Shown: in pieces, positions 1 through 8,903 of the stretch
How positions within the stretch are numbered: position 1 is the first letter of the stretch
Layout: the number at the start of each line of letters is the position of its first letter
NCBI RefSeq assembly: GCF_001646785.1
Contig: NZ_LRRH01000089.1
Span: forward strand, 1 to 34,517
Reading direction: 5' to 3'
Source of the DNA: Rhodococcus phenolicus
GTDB taxonomy: Bacteria > Actinomycetota > Actinomycetes > Mycobacteriales > Mycobacteriaceae
Length of the DNA stretch: 34,517 nt
Translations under genes and position numbers: made by a program
Notes under the pieces: model-generated
Database searches by the model: none
Seen by the model: the letters and a program-made list of their open reading frames with translations, nothing else
Told to the model about the DNA's origin: nothing

Positions 1-1016
1 CGGCCCCCGGCCCCGCCGCGCCCGCGCCCGTGCCCGTGCCCGTGACGACGCAGCACACCCGTGCCGTGACCCAGCAGCAGCCGCGCGAGTTCGCGCCGGC
101 GCCGCCGTCGCGGCCCGACTACGCGCTCGAACGGCGCACCCAGCGCCGCAGGACGCTCGGCTGGATCGTCGCGATCCTGGTCGTCGCGCTGCTCCTCGGC
201 TACGGCGGATGGTGGCTCGGTGCGGGTCGGCTGGCCACGGTGCCGACGATCACCGGGCTGGACAGGGCCGCTGCGGTGACCGCGCTGGAGGCCGCGGGTG
301 TGCCGAACGAGATTCGCGGTGAGTACTCCGACGAAGCTCCGGTGGACGCGGTGCTTGGTACCGACCCCGTCGCCGGTGAACGGGTCGGCGACGGGGAGAC
401 GGTCGCGCTGCTGGTGTCGCTGGGCAGGCCTACCGTGCCCAAGCTGCCCGGCGGGGGCGACCGCGCGACCGTTGAGGACGAGCTGCGCCGGCGCACGTTC
501 GAGCCCGTCGACGGCGGCACGGCCTTCAGCAACACCGTCCCCGAGGGCGGGGTCGCCGCCCTCGATCCGGGCCCCGGTACCGAGCTGGCGGTCGGTTCGC
601 AGGTGAAGGTGATCGTCAGCAAGGGCTCCGCGCCGGTGGAGATGCCCGACGTGTCGGGCAAGAAGCCGGACGCGGCGCGGTCCCAGCTCGAGGACGCCGG
701 TCTGACCGTCGTCGACACCAGGGAGGTCTTCGACCCGAACGTCGAGGCCGGCCGGGTGTCGGGGACCGATCCGGCGACGGGCACCGAGGTCGGTGCCGGA
801 AGCAGCGTCACCCTGCTCGTGTCGAACGCCGTGAAGGTTCCCTCGCTCCTGGGGCGGTCGGTGACGGCGGCCCGCAACGAGCTCGAACGCCTCGGCTTCG
901 AGGTCGAGGTACGTCAGGTCGCGGACACGGACCGGTCGGTGGTGATCGGGCAGAGCCCCGGTGCCGGAGACCGGGTGGAACCGGGCGGCACCGTGACGTT
1001 GACCGCTCTCCCCTGA
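1..1016 (+). CDS. pknL: PknL-type Ser/Thr protein kinase, C-terminal part (kinase domain lies outside the window)
   Basis: The reading frame is open from base 3, so this is the 3' part of a gene starting before the window. A proline/alanine-rich linker leads to one membrane helix (about bases 159-221). Four extracellular PASTA repeats follow, at roughly 228-425, 426-626, 627-830 and 831-1013, each with the pattern of a short VP motif, a helix, and a GTDP- or QSPG-like turn before a VxLLVS-type strand. PASTA repeats bind muropeptides or lipid II and tell such kinases about wall state. The downstream aroG neighbour matches the pknL locus of mycobacteria and corynebacteria, which supports PknL over PknB. 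Mycobacterial PknL, as I recall, lacks PASTA repeats, whereas corynebacterial PknL has them. The kinase domain is not visible, so the identity rests on architecture and position. Confidence 0.82.
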   Translation, partial: APGPAAPAPVPVPVTTQHTRAVTQQQPREFAPAPPSRPDYALERRTQRRRTLGWIVAILVVALLLGYGGWWLGAGRLATVPTITGLDRAAAVTALEAAGVPNEIRGEYSDEAPVDAVLGTDPVAGERVGDGETVALLVSLGRPTVPKLPGGGDRATVEDELRRRTFEPVDGGTAFSNTVPEGGVAALDPGPGTELAVGSQVKVIVSKGSAPVEMPDVSGKKPDAARSQLEDAGLTVVDTREVFDPNVEAGRVSGTDPATGTEVGAGSSVTLLVSNAVKVPSLLGRSVTAARNELERLGFEVEVRQVADTDRSVVIGQSPGAGDRVEPGGTVTLTALP

Positions 1017-1041
1017 TCGCGGACGGCTCCCCCGTGACGAG

Positions 1042-1071
1042 CCGGCCCCGGCGCGCGTGCGCCGGGGCCGG
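1042..1071. terminator. Bidirectional hairpin terminator between pknL and aroG
   Basis: A perfect 13-bp GC-only stem (1042-1054 with 1059-1071) closes a 4-base loop. It lies 26 bases after the pknL stop and 17 bases beyond the aroG stop, so it can serve both convergent genes. There is no T-tract, as is usual in actinobacteria. Confidence 0.8.
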
Positions 1072-1088
1072 GACGTCGAGGGCTCGCG

Positions 1089-2507
<1,419 letters not shown>

Positions 2508-2532
2508 TCACGCACCCCCGAAACCGGGGAGT

Positions 2533-3024
2533 TCACCGTGTGCGGCGGGCCGCCTCGATCGCCTCGAACTTGGCAAGGTTGTGGCGCGCGTCGGCGAGCG
2601 CGTCGTGGTTGTCGTCGGGCACCGGGGGCAGCAGCGGGCGTCCGTGCTGTTCCCAGTGCTGGCGCAGTTCGCGGGTGAAGCGCGGCAGGGAATCGGGCAG
2701 CTCGGGCATGGTGCCCCACAGCTGCGCGAGGACGACGTGGTCGTAAGCGCCGATCCAGGCCCACAATTCGGGCTGGATACCGGGCCTGGGGATCAGGAAC
2801 GCGAGCAGGTCGTCGCGGATCTTCGACCGCGACTTCCACGCGGGGTGCGCATCGGGGGGAAGTTTCGGCAGCACGTTGCGCCGCACCCAGGGTCCGGCGC
2901 GCTCGGGATCGAACTCGGTGGACACCGCGTAGAACTCACGGCCGTCCTCGCAGGCAACACCGATCGACACGAGCTCGATGGTCCGGCCATCCTCGATGAA
3001 CTCGCAGTCGTAGAAGTAACGCAC
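2533..3024 (-). CDS. RNase AS-type 3'-5' exoribonuclease (Rv2179c family)
   Basis: A 163-residue DEDD-fold exonuclease. The first acidic pair is at the extreme N-terminus (RYFYDCEF, Asp6 and Glu8) and a later acidic motif (ALADARHN) supplies the other metal ligands. The whole sequence resembles Rv2179c of M. tuberculosis, shown to be a polyadenylate-specific 3' exoribonuclease (RNase AS). It probably trims 3' tails of RNAs in the cytosol. Position next to aroG is the same as in mycobacteria. The start is a GTG preceded by TAATGT at 6 bases, so the mRNA is probably leaderless. Family membership is clear; the poly(A) preference is inferred from the homologue. Confidence 0.9.
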   Translation of the reverse strand: MRYFYDCEFIEDGRTIELVSIGVACEDGREFYAVSTEFDPERAGPWVRRNVLPKLPPDAHPAWKSRSKIRDDLLAFLIPRPGIQPELWAWIGAYDHVVLAQLWGTMPELPDSLPRFTRELRQHWEQHGRPLLPPVPDDNHDALADARHNLAKFEAIEAARRTR

Positions 3025-3030
3025 GTGCGG

Positions 3031-3036
3031 ACATTA
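3031..3036 (-). promoter_or_regulatory. -10 box of a leaderless RNase AS promoter
   Basis: TAATGT on the minus strand, 6 bases before the GTG at 3024. Confidence 0.55.
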
Positions 3037-3114
3037 TGCCCGATGGGTGCGGGCGGCAATGCTTCGGCTCGGGCTTTCCGGTCCCACCGAGCCCGGCGGC
3101 TGCCCTGGCCGGTT

Positions 3115-3891
3115 TCAGCCTGCCTGCGTGTCGGGGAGCCGGTCTGCGTCGGGAACCGCGGGCGGCGGTGTGGTGGTGTTCTCCTCGGCGCCCGCCGCGG
3201 CGGAGGCGGTCTTCGGCTCGGTGGTCTTCTTCAGGGTCGCCGCGTAGATGTCGACGTACTCCTGCCCGGAGAGCTGCATCAGTGCGTACATCACCTCGTC
3301 GGTGACGGTGCGCTCGACGAAGCGGTTGCCGCCCATGCCCTCGAAACGGGAGAAGTCGATCGGTTCCCCGATCCGGACGGTGATCTTCGCCGGCCGCCAC
3401 ATCTTCGAGCCGATCGGGTTCATCTTGTCGGTCCCGATCATCGCGACGGGAATGACCTTGACACCGGTTTCCAGGGCGAGGCGCGCCATCCCGGTCTTGC
3501 CCTTGTACAGCCGGCCGTCGGGCGAGCGGGTGCCCTCCGGGTAGATGCCGAGCAGCTTGCCCTGGTCGAGCACCCGCACGCCCGCGTTGAGGGCGTCCTG
3601 CGCGGCGTCGGCGCCGGTGCGGTCGATGGGGACCTGGCCGACGGCGGAGAAGAACCAGCGTTGGAAGCCTCCCTTGAGGCCGGTTCCGGTGAAGTACTCG
3701 CTCTTCGCGAGGAAGGTGATGCGGCGGCGCACCATCAACGGCAGGAAGAACGAATCGAGCACGGCCTGATGATTACTCGCGAGAATCGCCGCGCCGTCCG
3801 ACGGAATGTTCTCTCCGCCTTCGATTTTCGGGCGTCCCATCAGAGACAGCAGCGGCCCCAGCAGAACGTACTTGAACAGCCAGTACCACAT
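3115..3891 (-). CDS. plsC: 1-acyl-glycerol-3-phosphate acyltransferase (PlsC family)
   Basis: Transfers an acyl chain to the sn-2 position of lysophosphatidate or a related lysolipid at the inner membrane face. The 258-residue protein has an N-terminal hydrophobic segment (WYWLFKYVLLGPLLSLM) and the acyltransferase motifs in order: NHQAVLD (HX4D, His41/Asp46), PIDRTG, a YPEGTRSPDGRLYKGKTG block with the EGTR substrate site, and VIPVAMIG. A longer upstream frame exists, but the ATG at 3891 follows a strong GGAAGGGAA ribosome site and starts the family's typical hydrophobic N-terminus. The C-terminal 40 residues are Ala/Thr/Pro-rich. It resembles Rv2182c and keeps its place two genes from aroG. 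The exact acceptor lipid cannot be read from sequence; PIM or phospholipid synthesis fits the nearby pimB'. Confidence 0.9.
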   Translation of the reverse strand: MWYWLFKYVLLGPLLSLMGRPKIEGGENIPSDGAAILASNHQAVLDSFFLPLMVRRRITFLAKSEYFTGTGLKGGFQRWFFSAVGQVPIDRTGADAAQDALNAGVRVLDQGKLLGIYPEGTRSPDGRLYKGKTGMARLALETGVKVIPVAMIGTDKMNPIGSKMWRPAKITVRIGEPIDFSRFEGMGGNRFVERTVTDEVMYALMQLSGQEYVDIYAATLKKTTEPKTASAAAGAEENTTTPPPAVPDADRLPDTQAG

Positions 3892-4021
3892 GGCTTCCCT
3901 TCCTGATCCCGCCCGCACCACCACGACGCGCTTGACGATCGACTCTACGTCCACGCGGTGTCGGCGTGCACACTGTGGCCGTCGCACACGCGGGGTCACA
4001 CCGGCGGACGTGACCAGCATC

Positions 4022-5002
4022 TCAGTCGGAGGGGCCGATCCGGCCGGCGTGGGACGGCCCCCGCGCGAGGTCCGCCGCCCCGATCAGACCCGCCGAATCT
4101 CCCAGGTGCGCGGCACGGATCCGCGCGAGCGGGCGGTGCCCGGCTCCGGTGAGCGAAGCGGCGTAGTGGTCGCGGGCATCGTCGAGGAACAGCGACGCCG
4201 AGCCGGACACGCCCCCGGCGATCACGACGAGTTCGGGATCGTAGATATCCGCGACGGCCGCCAGTCCGATGCCGAGCCAGCGGGAGAACTCGGCCATCGC
4301 GGCGACCGCGAGGGCGTCCCCGTCCTGGGCGGCACCGGCGATACGGCGGCCGGTGAGCGACCCGGGATCGGCGGCGGCCTCGCGGGCGAGCAGGGACCGG
4401 CCGCGGACCGTGGGCAGCAGATCGACCGCGGTGTCCACGAGTGCGGTACCGCTGCAGTACCGCTCCCAGCATCCGCGTTTGCCGCAGGCGCACGCCCGGC
4501 CGTCCGGAACCAGCTGCAGGTGCCCGAGTTCCGGAGCCACCCCGTGCGCGCCGCGGTAGATGCGTCCGTCGAGGAGCAGCGCCGCCCCGATGCCGGTGCC
4601 GATCGCGACGAGGACCACGATGTGTCCACCGGCTGCGGCACCGAACCGGTGTTCGGCCCAGGCCGCGGCGTTGGCGTCGTGTTCGAGGACGACCGGTAAC
4701 CCGAACCGGTCGGTGAGCCGCTCCGCGACCGGCGCGTCCACCCAGGCCAGGTGCGGCGCGAACAGCACGGTGCGGCGATCGACGGCGAGGAAGCCCGCGA
4801 CGGCGAGTCCGACCGCTGCCACGTCGTTCCGGCCGGCCAGGTAACGGACCGCGCGTTCGAGCGAGTCCTCGAGTGCCTCGGCCGAGGCGGGGGTCGCGGC
4901 ACGCACCGAGTCGACGATGGTTCCCGAGCCGTCCACGACCGCGGCACGGATGCTGGTGCCGCCCACGTCGATCCCGATCGTCAGCCGTTCCGGTGCTGCC
5001 AT
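4022..5002 (-). CDS. glk: ROK-family glucokinase
   Basis: Phosphorylates glucose to glucose 6-phosphate with ATP or another phosphoryl donor. The 326-residue protein has the phosphate-binding GIDVGGTSIR at its N-terminus, EHDANAAAWAE with the likely catalytic Asp, the IGTGIGAAL loop, APELGHL, and the ROK zinc motif CACGKRGCWE. A second glycine-rich nucleotide segment (VIAGGVSGS) lies near the C-terminus. I chose the ATG at 5002, preceded by GGGGAA, over an upstream in-frame start because ROK proteins begin close to the DxGGT motif. Corynebacterium glutamicum, as I recall, also has glk next to plsC; M. tuberculosis does not. ROK proteins can prefer other sugars, so glucose is the most likely, not proven, substrate. 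There is no helix-turn-helix domain, so it is not a ROK repressor. Confidence 0.87.
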   Translation of the reverse strand: MAAPERLTIGIDVGGTSIRAAVVDGSGTIVDSVRAATPASAEALEDSLERAVRYLAGRNDVAAVGLAVAGFLAVDRRTVLFAPHLAWVDAPVAERLTDRFGLPVVLEHDANAAAWAEHRFGAAAGGHIVVLVAIGTGIGAALLLDGRIYRGAHGVAPELGHLQLVPDGRACACGKRGCWERYCSGTALVDTAVDLLPTVRGRSLLAREAAADPGSLTGRRIAGAAQDGDALAVAAMAEFSRWLGIGLAAVADIYDPELVVIAGGVSGSASLFLDDARDHYAASLTGAGHRPLARIRAAHLGDSAGLIGAADLARGPSHAGRIGPSD

Positions 5003-5018
5003 CTCGATTCCCCGAGGT

Positions 5019-5414
5019 TCAGGGGCGGATCGTGACCGGGATGGACACGAAGCCGCCACCTCGGTCCGTCGGTCCGGGCGGCGGAGCCGGGTCCGGCCCG
5101 GCGGGACCGGCGGGGGGCGGCGGAAGATAGCGGGCGAGCAGTTCGCGGATCAGCGCGATGATCGCGGCGATCTGGGTGGCGAGCCGGGTGAGCAGCTCGT
5201 GGGGTTCGCCGCGCACCAGTGCCCCGAGCGCGCAGACCGGGCACCATGCGCAACCGCCGGACGGCCCCGTGTCCCCCGCCCCTGCGGCACCGGTGTCCTC
5301 CGGGTCGGGGTGCTGCGCGGCCGCATACTGCTGGACGGCAAGATCGACGCGGTCGAGGACGGCCTCGGCGAGCAGTCGCAGTTCGGCGACGAGGGCGTCG
5401 TGTTCTGAACTCAC
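5019..5414 (-). CDS. Small CxxCPxC protein of unknown function (Rv2183c-like)
   Basis: A 131-residue protein with an N-terminal helical region, a Gly/Ala-rich stretch, a CAWCPVCALGALVRGE motif in the middle and a hydrophobic helix (TQIAAIIALIRELLARYL) before a proline-rich tail. The CxxCPxC motif could bind zinc or a cluster, or be redox-active. The chosen GTG overlaps the stop of the upstream ArsA-like gene by four bases (GTGA), which implies translational coupling and a shared function; glk begins 16 bases downstream. It resembles the mycobacterial small protein at the same locus (Rv2183c) in size and motif. I do not recognise a biochemical function. Confidence 0.75.
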   Translation of the reverse strand: MSSEHDALVAELRLLAEAVLDRVDLAVQQYAAAQHPDPEDTGAAGAGDTGPSGGCAWCPVCALGALVRGEPHELLTRLATQIAAIIALIRELLARYLPPPPAGPAGPDPAPPPGPTDRGGGFVSIPVTIRP

Positions 5415-6649
5415 TGCGGCCACACCGCCGGATCCGGCACGAACCGTACGAGCAGGTCACCGCCGTCGAACTCGGCGCCGGACACGGTACAGCGCCGCAG
5501 ACCCGAGGCGAGGCGGACGCGACGGCGGATCCCGTCCGCTCCGACGACGAGATCGTCGTCGACGCGACCCAAGGTCAAGGTCGCCGGATCTGCCAGCGGA
5601 AGATGCATCCGCATCGTGTACACCGAATCCACCCCCGTCCCCGATTCGTGCTGCACCCGCACCGGGTCCGTGTCGTCGGCGTGCGCCTCCCGAAGGTCCC
5701 GATCCTCCCGGCACAGCGCCTGCGCGAACATCCCGAGAGATGTCAACCCTACCGGTTCCGTGGCGAGGCGTTCGCATTCGAGGACCGGGACGTTCCCGAA
5801 CGTGGAGACGATCTCGGCGAGGACCGCCCGCTGTGCCCTGCGCTGCGCGTCGAGCCAGTCCGCGGCGGACCCGGTGCCGGCACCGAAGTCGGGGACGAGG
5901 CCGTTGACGATCACGCTGTCGAGGCGCAGCCCGGACAGCGCCGTCCACGACCGGAGCCGGCGCAGTTCGGCGGCGCCGACCCGGTCCGCGGTTCCGACGA
6001 GGGTCACCGACGTGCGCGTCCGGTCCGCGAGCAGATCCCGGATCTCCCCGATCCGGTCCAGCATCCGGTCGAACAGCGCCACGACGAGTCCGAGGCGCAG
6101 ATCAGGGCCGGTGGCTGCCTCGATGCGGCTGTGCTGCGGCCAGATTCGTTCGACATAGTCCGCTGCCATTCGCGGCGCCGCCAGGGTGCCGAAGGCCGCG
6201 GACGCCGACGGGCAGTCGACGACGACGGTGCGCCGCGGGTCGTCGGCGACGAGCCGCGCGATCTCGTGGAGGGCGAGCACCTCCTGGACGCCCGGCATCC
6301 CGGTGATCTCCTCCGGCGCGGGCAGCGCGAACCCGGCGGAGTGCTCGTGCCCGGCACCCGCCGCGGCGAGAAGCGTCGTCAATGCCGCGAAACGCCGTTC
6401 CAGCAGGGTGAGCGAGTCGATCTCCAGGATGTCCAGCCCGTCGGTGACGGACCGGATCACGCCGGGCGCGCGCTCGAGCCCGAACACGTCCGCGAGCGCC
6501 GGTGCCTGGTCCAGCGACACCAGCAGCACGGGGCGCTGCGGGCTCGCGGTCGCGACCGCGGTGGCCGCGGCCAGCGTGCTCGTCCCGGCGCCGCCCTTGC
6601 CGATGAACAGCCGCAGGCGGGTCGCGGGGTGGTCTTCGTGCCCGCTCAG
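5411..6649 (-). CDS. ArsA/Get3-like P-loop protein with degenerate nucleotide-binding motifs and a C-terminal HSP20-like domain (Rv2184c-like)
   Basis: About 412 residues. The N-terminus has an ArsA-type P-loop, GKGGAGTSTLA, that keeps the signature Lys18 but has Thr23 where the P-loop lysine (GKT/S) should be. The switch I position reads SLDQAPALADVFG instead of the usual DPAHS/N, and the switch II region reads VVVDCPSASAAFG instead of DTAPTGH. The last 75-80 residues (from about MRMHLPLADP) resemble the HSP20-like domain often fused to actinobacterial ArsA proteins. No ATG, GTG or TTG exists between the upstream gene and the P-loop in this frame; the only candidate is a CTG at 6649 that overlaps the upstream TGA (CTGA), so the start is provisional. 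It lies between an SRPBCC gene and the CxxCPxC gene, overlapping both. Substrate unknown; arsenite transport is unlikely, since no arsB or arsR is nearby. Confidence 0.8.
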   Translation of the reverse strand: MSGHEDHPATRLRLFIGKGGAGTSTLAAATAVATASPQRPVLLVSLDQAPALADVFGLERAPGVIRSVTDGLDILEIDSLTLLERRFAALTTLLAAAGAGHEHSAGFALPAPEEITGMPGVQEVLALHEIARLVADDPRRTVVVDCPSASAAFGTLAAPRMAADYVERIWPQHSRIEAATGPDLRLGLVVALFDRMLDRIGEIRDLLADRTRTSVTLVGTADRVGAAELRRLRSWTALSGLRLDSVIVNGLVPDFGAGTGSAADWLDAQRRAQRAVLAEIVSTFGNVPVLECERLATEPVGLTSLGMFAQALCREDRDLREAHADDTDPVRVQHESGTGVDSVYTMRMHLPLADPATLTLGRVDDDLVVGADGIRRRVRLASGLRRCTVSGAEFDGGDLLVRFVPDPAVWPQ

Positions 6650-7083
6650 CCCTCGACCTGCTTCTTGAGTTCCTTGAGCGCGGTGTCGGTGATCACCTTC
6701 TCGGCCTTGCGCTTGAACAGGCCGATCATCGGGATGGTCAGGTCGACCGTCAGTTCGTAGTCGACGGTCGTGCCGCCGTCCGGTGCGTCCGACAGCGCGT
6801 ACGTCCCGGACTGCGCCTTCTGGATCTCGCCGGATTCGAGTTCCCAGCTCACCGAACGCCCGTCCGGTGCCCACACGTACCGCAGCACGTAGGTGTCCTT
6901 CACGATGCCCGCGTCGAGCACGAACCGGACCCGCTCGGCGCGACCGTCCGGGAATGTGTCGAGCACCTCGACCGATTTCGCCGCCTCGACCCAGGTCGGG
7001 TACTCGTCGAAATCCGCGATCACGGACATCACCCGATCGGCCGGAGCAGCGATGGTGATCGACCGCTTGGTCTTCTCGGCCAT
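6646..7083 (-). CDS. SRPBCC-fold (START/polyketide-cyclase-like) protein, Rv2185c-like
   Basis: A 145-residue single-domain protein starting MAEKTKRSITIAAPADRV, then the SRPBCC pattern: an IxAPxDRVxxVIxDFDEYPxW opening, alternating beta strands and a long amphipathic C-terminal helix (ELKKQVEG). This fold encloses a hydrophobic cavity for lipids, sterols or polyketides. The ATG at 7083 follows GGAAAGGAAG at a good distance. Its stop overlaps the putative start of the ArsA-like gene, so the two are probably co-translated. It resembles the mycobacterial protein at the same position (Rv2185c, TB16.3). The ligand is unknown; a lipid carrier or chaperone is my inference from fold and neighbours. 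Confidence 0.85.
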   Translation of the reverse strand: MAEKTKRSITIAAPADRVMSVIADFDEYPTWVEAAKSVEVLDTFPDGRAERVRFVLDAGIVKDTYVLRYVWAPDGRSVSWELESGEIQKAQSGTYALSDAPDGGTTVDYELTVDLTIPMIGLFKRKAEKVITDTALKELKKQVEG

Positions 7084-7169
7084 GCGATGACGCTTCCTTT
7101 CCGTCTGTTCCGCCCGGCCCCACATCCCCGGGACGGTTGTCTGTCCCCACACCGTAACGGTCGCGGCCG

Positions 7170-7574
7170 TCACCGACCGATCGGTCGGTCCTGCGGGGGC
7201 TCTCCCGCGGCCCGGCCGGCCTCGAGTTGCCGCTTGATCTCGAAGGTCATCTTCTTTCCGGCGACCCGGCGTTCGTGGTTCAGTGTCGCGAGATCGAGCT
7301 GCCCGACCCGGTCCGGCGCGACACCGGTCGGCTCGCAGTGCAGGAAGTAGTGGACGATCGCGCCGTCGAGCATCTCCTCGAGCCACACTTCCATCGTGCC
7401 GTTCAGCGGGCCGGTGACCGCCCAGCGAATTCCCTTCTCGCCGCGATCCTCCCGGACCGTGAAGGCCAGATCGGGCCACCAGGCGCGCCACCGGTCGGGC
7501 CGCGCGACGGCCGCCGCGATGTGCTCGGGCGCCGCGGCGATGAAGGTCTGGTCCGACACCTGAATGCTGCTCAC
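7170..7574 (-). CDS. Second SRPBCC-fold protein (Rv2186c-like)
   Basis: A 134-residue protein with the SRPBCC layout: VSDQTFIAAAPEHIAAAVAR at the start, RWRAWWPDL, a series of strands, and a C-terminal helix (ERRVAGKKMTFEIKRQLEAG). The long terminal helix would close a ligand cavity. It follows pimB' by 42 bases and precedes the first SRPBCC gene by 86 bases, all on the minus strand, so an operon is likely. The start is a GTG at 7574 with no clear ribosome site; a GTG five codons downstream is possible. Sequence identity to the neighbouring SRPBCC protein looks low, so if this is a duplication it is old. Function unknown. Confidence 0.8.
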   Translation of the reverse strand: MSSIQVSDQTFIAAAPEHIAAAVARPDRWRAWWPDLAFTVREDRGEKGIRWAVTGPLNGTMEVWLEEMLDGAIVHYFLHCEPTGVAPDRVGQLDLATLNHERRVAGKKMTFEIKRQLEAGRAAGEPPQDRPIGR

Positions 7575-7616
7575 GGGGACAGCTTCACATATCGCCGCGC
7601 CCGGCCCGCTGCGGGG

Positions 7617-8744
7617 TCAGCCGAGTATCCGGCGCAGCTTCGCGCCCAGGGTGTCCCATCGCCACTCGGCTCCCACCCAGGCCCGGCCGGCGGCGCCAAT
7701 CGCGGCGGCACGGTCGCGGTCGGCGAGTACATCGGCGATCGTGTCGGCGATCTCCGAGACGTTCGTGCCGTCGACGACCCGGCCGGTTTCCCCGTCCCGC
7801 ACCGTCTCGGGGGCGCCGCCGGATCGTCCGGCCACGACGGGGACACCGGTCGCGGACGCCTCGAGGTAGACGATGCCGAGCCCTTCGACGTCGAGGCCTG
7901 CGCCGCGGGTCCGGCAGGGCATGGCGAAGACGTCGGCGACGGTGTGGTGCGCGGCGAGTTCCGCCGCGGGGACTCCGCCGGTGATCACGACGTGCTCGTC
8001 GACGCCGACCTCCCGGACCAGCTCGCGCAGACGACCCTCGTAGGGGCCGCCGCCGACGATCACCAGCACTGCCCCGTCGATGCGACGGCGGATGCGCGGC
8101 AGCGCGCGGATCAGCATGTCCTGCCCCTTGCGGGGTACCAGCCGGGACAGGCACAGCACGGTGGGCCGATCGCCGAGCCGGTATCGGGCACGCAATTCGG
8201 CGCGGGCGGCCGGATCGGGCCGGAACACGTCGGTGTCCACGCCGGAGGGCAGATGCTCGAGGCCGGCATCCGGCCCGAACGCGGATGCGAACCGGCCACG
8301 GGTGTACCGGGAGACGAACGTGACGGTGTCGGTGCCGTCCCCGATCCGACGCAGCGCGCCGCGCGCGCCGGGCAGCATCGACCACCCGACCTCGTGCCCG
8401 TGGGTGCTGGCCACGATGTTCCTGGCCCCGGCACGCCGGAGTACCGGAGCGAGCAGGGCCAGTGGTGCAGCGGCCCCGAACCAGACACTGTCGCAGCCGC
8501 GCTCGGTGAGCAACCGGGTCGCGCGGCGCGCCACCATCGGGGTGGGCAGCATCAGGGTGGTGGGGTGGCGCACCACCTCGAACGGCTGCCGGGCATCGAA
8601 CTTCCGGTGACTGTCGCCGCGCCACCGGGGTGCGTAGACCACGAGGTCCTCGGCGGGCAGTTGCGCCGCGAACGACTGCAGGTAGGACTGGATACCGCCG
8701 GGTCGGGGCGGAAAGTCGTTCGTCACCAACAATGTTCGGGGCAT
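7617..8744 (-). CDS. pimB: GDP-mannose-dependent phosphatidylinositol mannosyltransferase PimB'
   Basis: A 375-residue GT-B fold, family GT4 glycosyltransferase. Visible motifs: LLVTNDFPPRPGGIQSYL at the N-terminus (glycine-rich acceptor loop), ASTHGHEVGW, LPSGVDTDVF, CLSRLVPRKGQD (phosphate-binding), and EGLGIVYLEASATGVPVV (the EX7E nucleotide-sugar motif). In corynebacteria and mycobacteria the orthologue (Rv2188c, cg2400) adds the second mannose to Ac1PIM1 on the cytosolic side, making Ac1PIM2, the anchor of PIMs, LM and LAM. I chose the ATG at 8744 because a TACGGT -10 box lies 7 bases before it; a GTG three codons upstream is an alternative. The 23-bp tandem repeat lies just upstream. 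Confidence 0.92.
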   Translation of the reverse strand: MPRTLLVTNDFPPRPGGIQSYLQSFAAQLPAEDLVVYAPRWRGDSHRKFDARQPFEVVRHPTTLMLPTPMVARRATRLLTERGCDSVWFGAAAPLALLAPVLRRAGARNIVASTHGHEVGWSMLPGARGALRRIGDGTDTVTFVSRYTRGRFASAFGPDAGLEHLPSGVDTDVFRPDPAARAELRARYRLGDRPTVLCLSRLVPRKGQDMLIRALPRIRRRIDGAVLVIVGGGPYEGRLRELVREVGVDEHVVITGGVPAAELAAHHTVADVFAMPCRTRGAGLDVEGLGIVYLEASATGVPVVAGRSGGAPETVRDGETGRVVDGTNVSEIADTIADVLADRDRAAAIGAAGRAWVGAEWRWDTLGAKLRRILG

Positions 8745-8751
8745 GACGCTC

Positions 8752-8757
8752 ACCGTA
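8752..8757 (-). promoter_or_regulatory. -10 box of a leaderless pimB' promoter
   Basis: TACGGT on the minus strand, 7 bases before the ATG at 8744. The tandem repeat array begins about 30 bases further upstream, where a regulator or RNA polymerase could meet it. Confidence 0.5.
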
Positions 8758-8788
8758 TCGGTGCGGGGCCGACGGTCGCGTGAGCGGG

Positions 8789-8903
8789 TCACCGTGCGAG
8801 CACGCCGAACGTCACCGTGCGGGCACGCCGAACGTCACCGTGCGGGCACGCCGAACGTCACCGCGCGAGCACGCCGAACGTCACCGTGCGGGCACGGCGA
8901 GGC
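8789..8903. repeat. 23-bp tandem repeat, four full copies plus a partial fifth that is the 3' end of a gene
   Basis: Full copies are at 8789-8811, 8812-8834, 8835-8857 and 8858-8880. They differ only at the centre (G/A) and at one T/C site in the fourth. A partial copy starting at 8881 matches for 16 bases and contains the stop codon and last codons of the HExxH gene. Each unit holds an inverted repeat of the form CGTGC-N2-GCACG. There are no spacers, so it is not a CRISPR. The array fills the gap between that gene and the pimB' promoter. Confidence 0.93.

Noticed and set aside
4022-5002. ROK-family transcriptional repressor
   Set aside because: There is no helix-turn-helix domain ahead of the DVGGT motif; the protein starts directly with the kinase fold.
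5411-6649. Arsenite efflux ATPase (true ArsA)
   Set aside because: P-loop and switch motifs are altered and there is no arsB, arsR or arsC nearby.
5411-7150. One long minus-strand frame joining the ArsA-like gene to sequence upstream
   Set aside because: The part above 6649 runs through the SRPBCC gene in another frame and looks like random translation; the homologous part begins just before the P-loop.
8789-8903. CRISPR array
   Set aside because: The copies are directly adjacent with no spacers and no cas genes are near.
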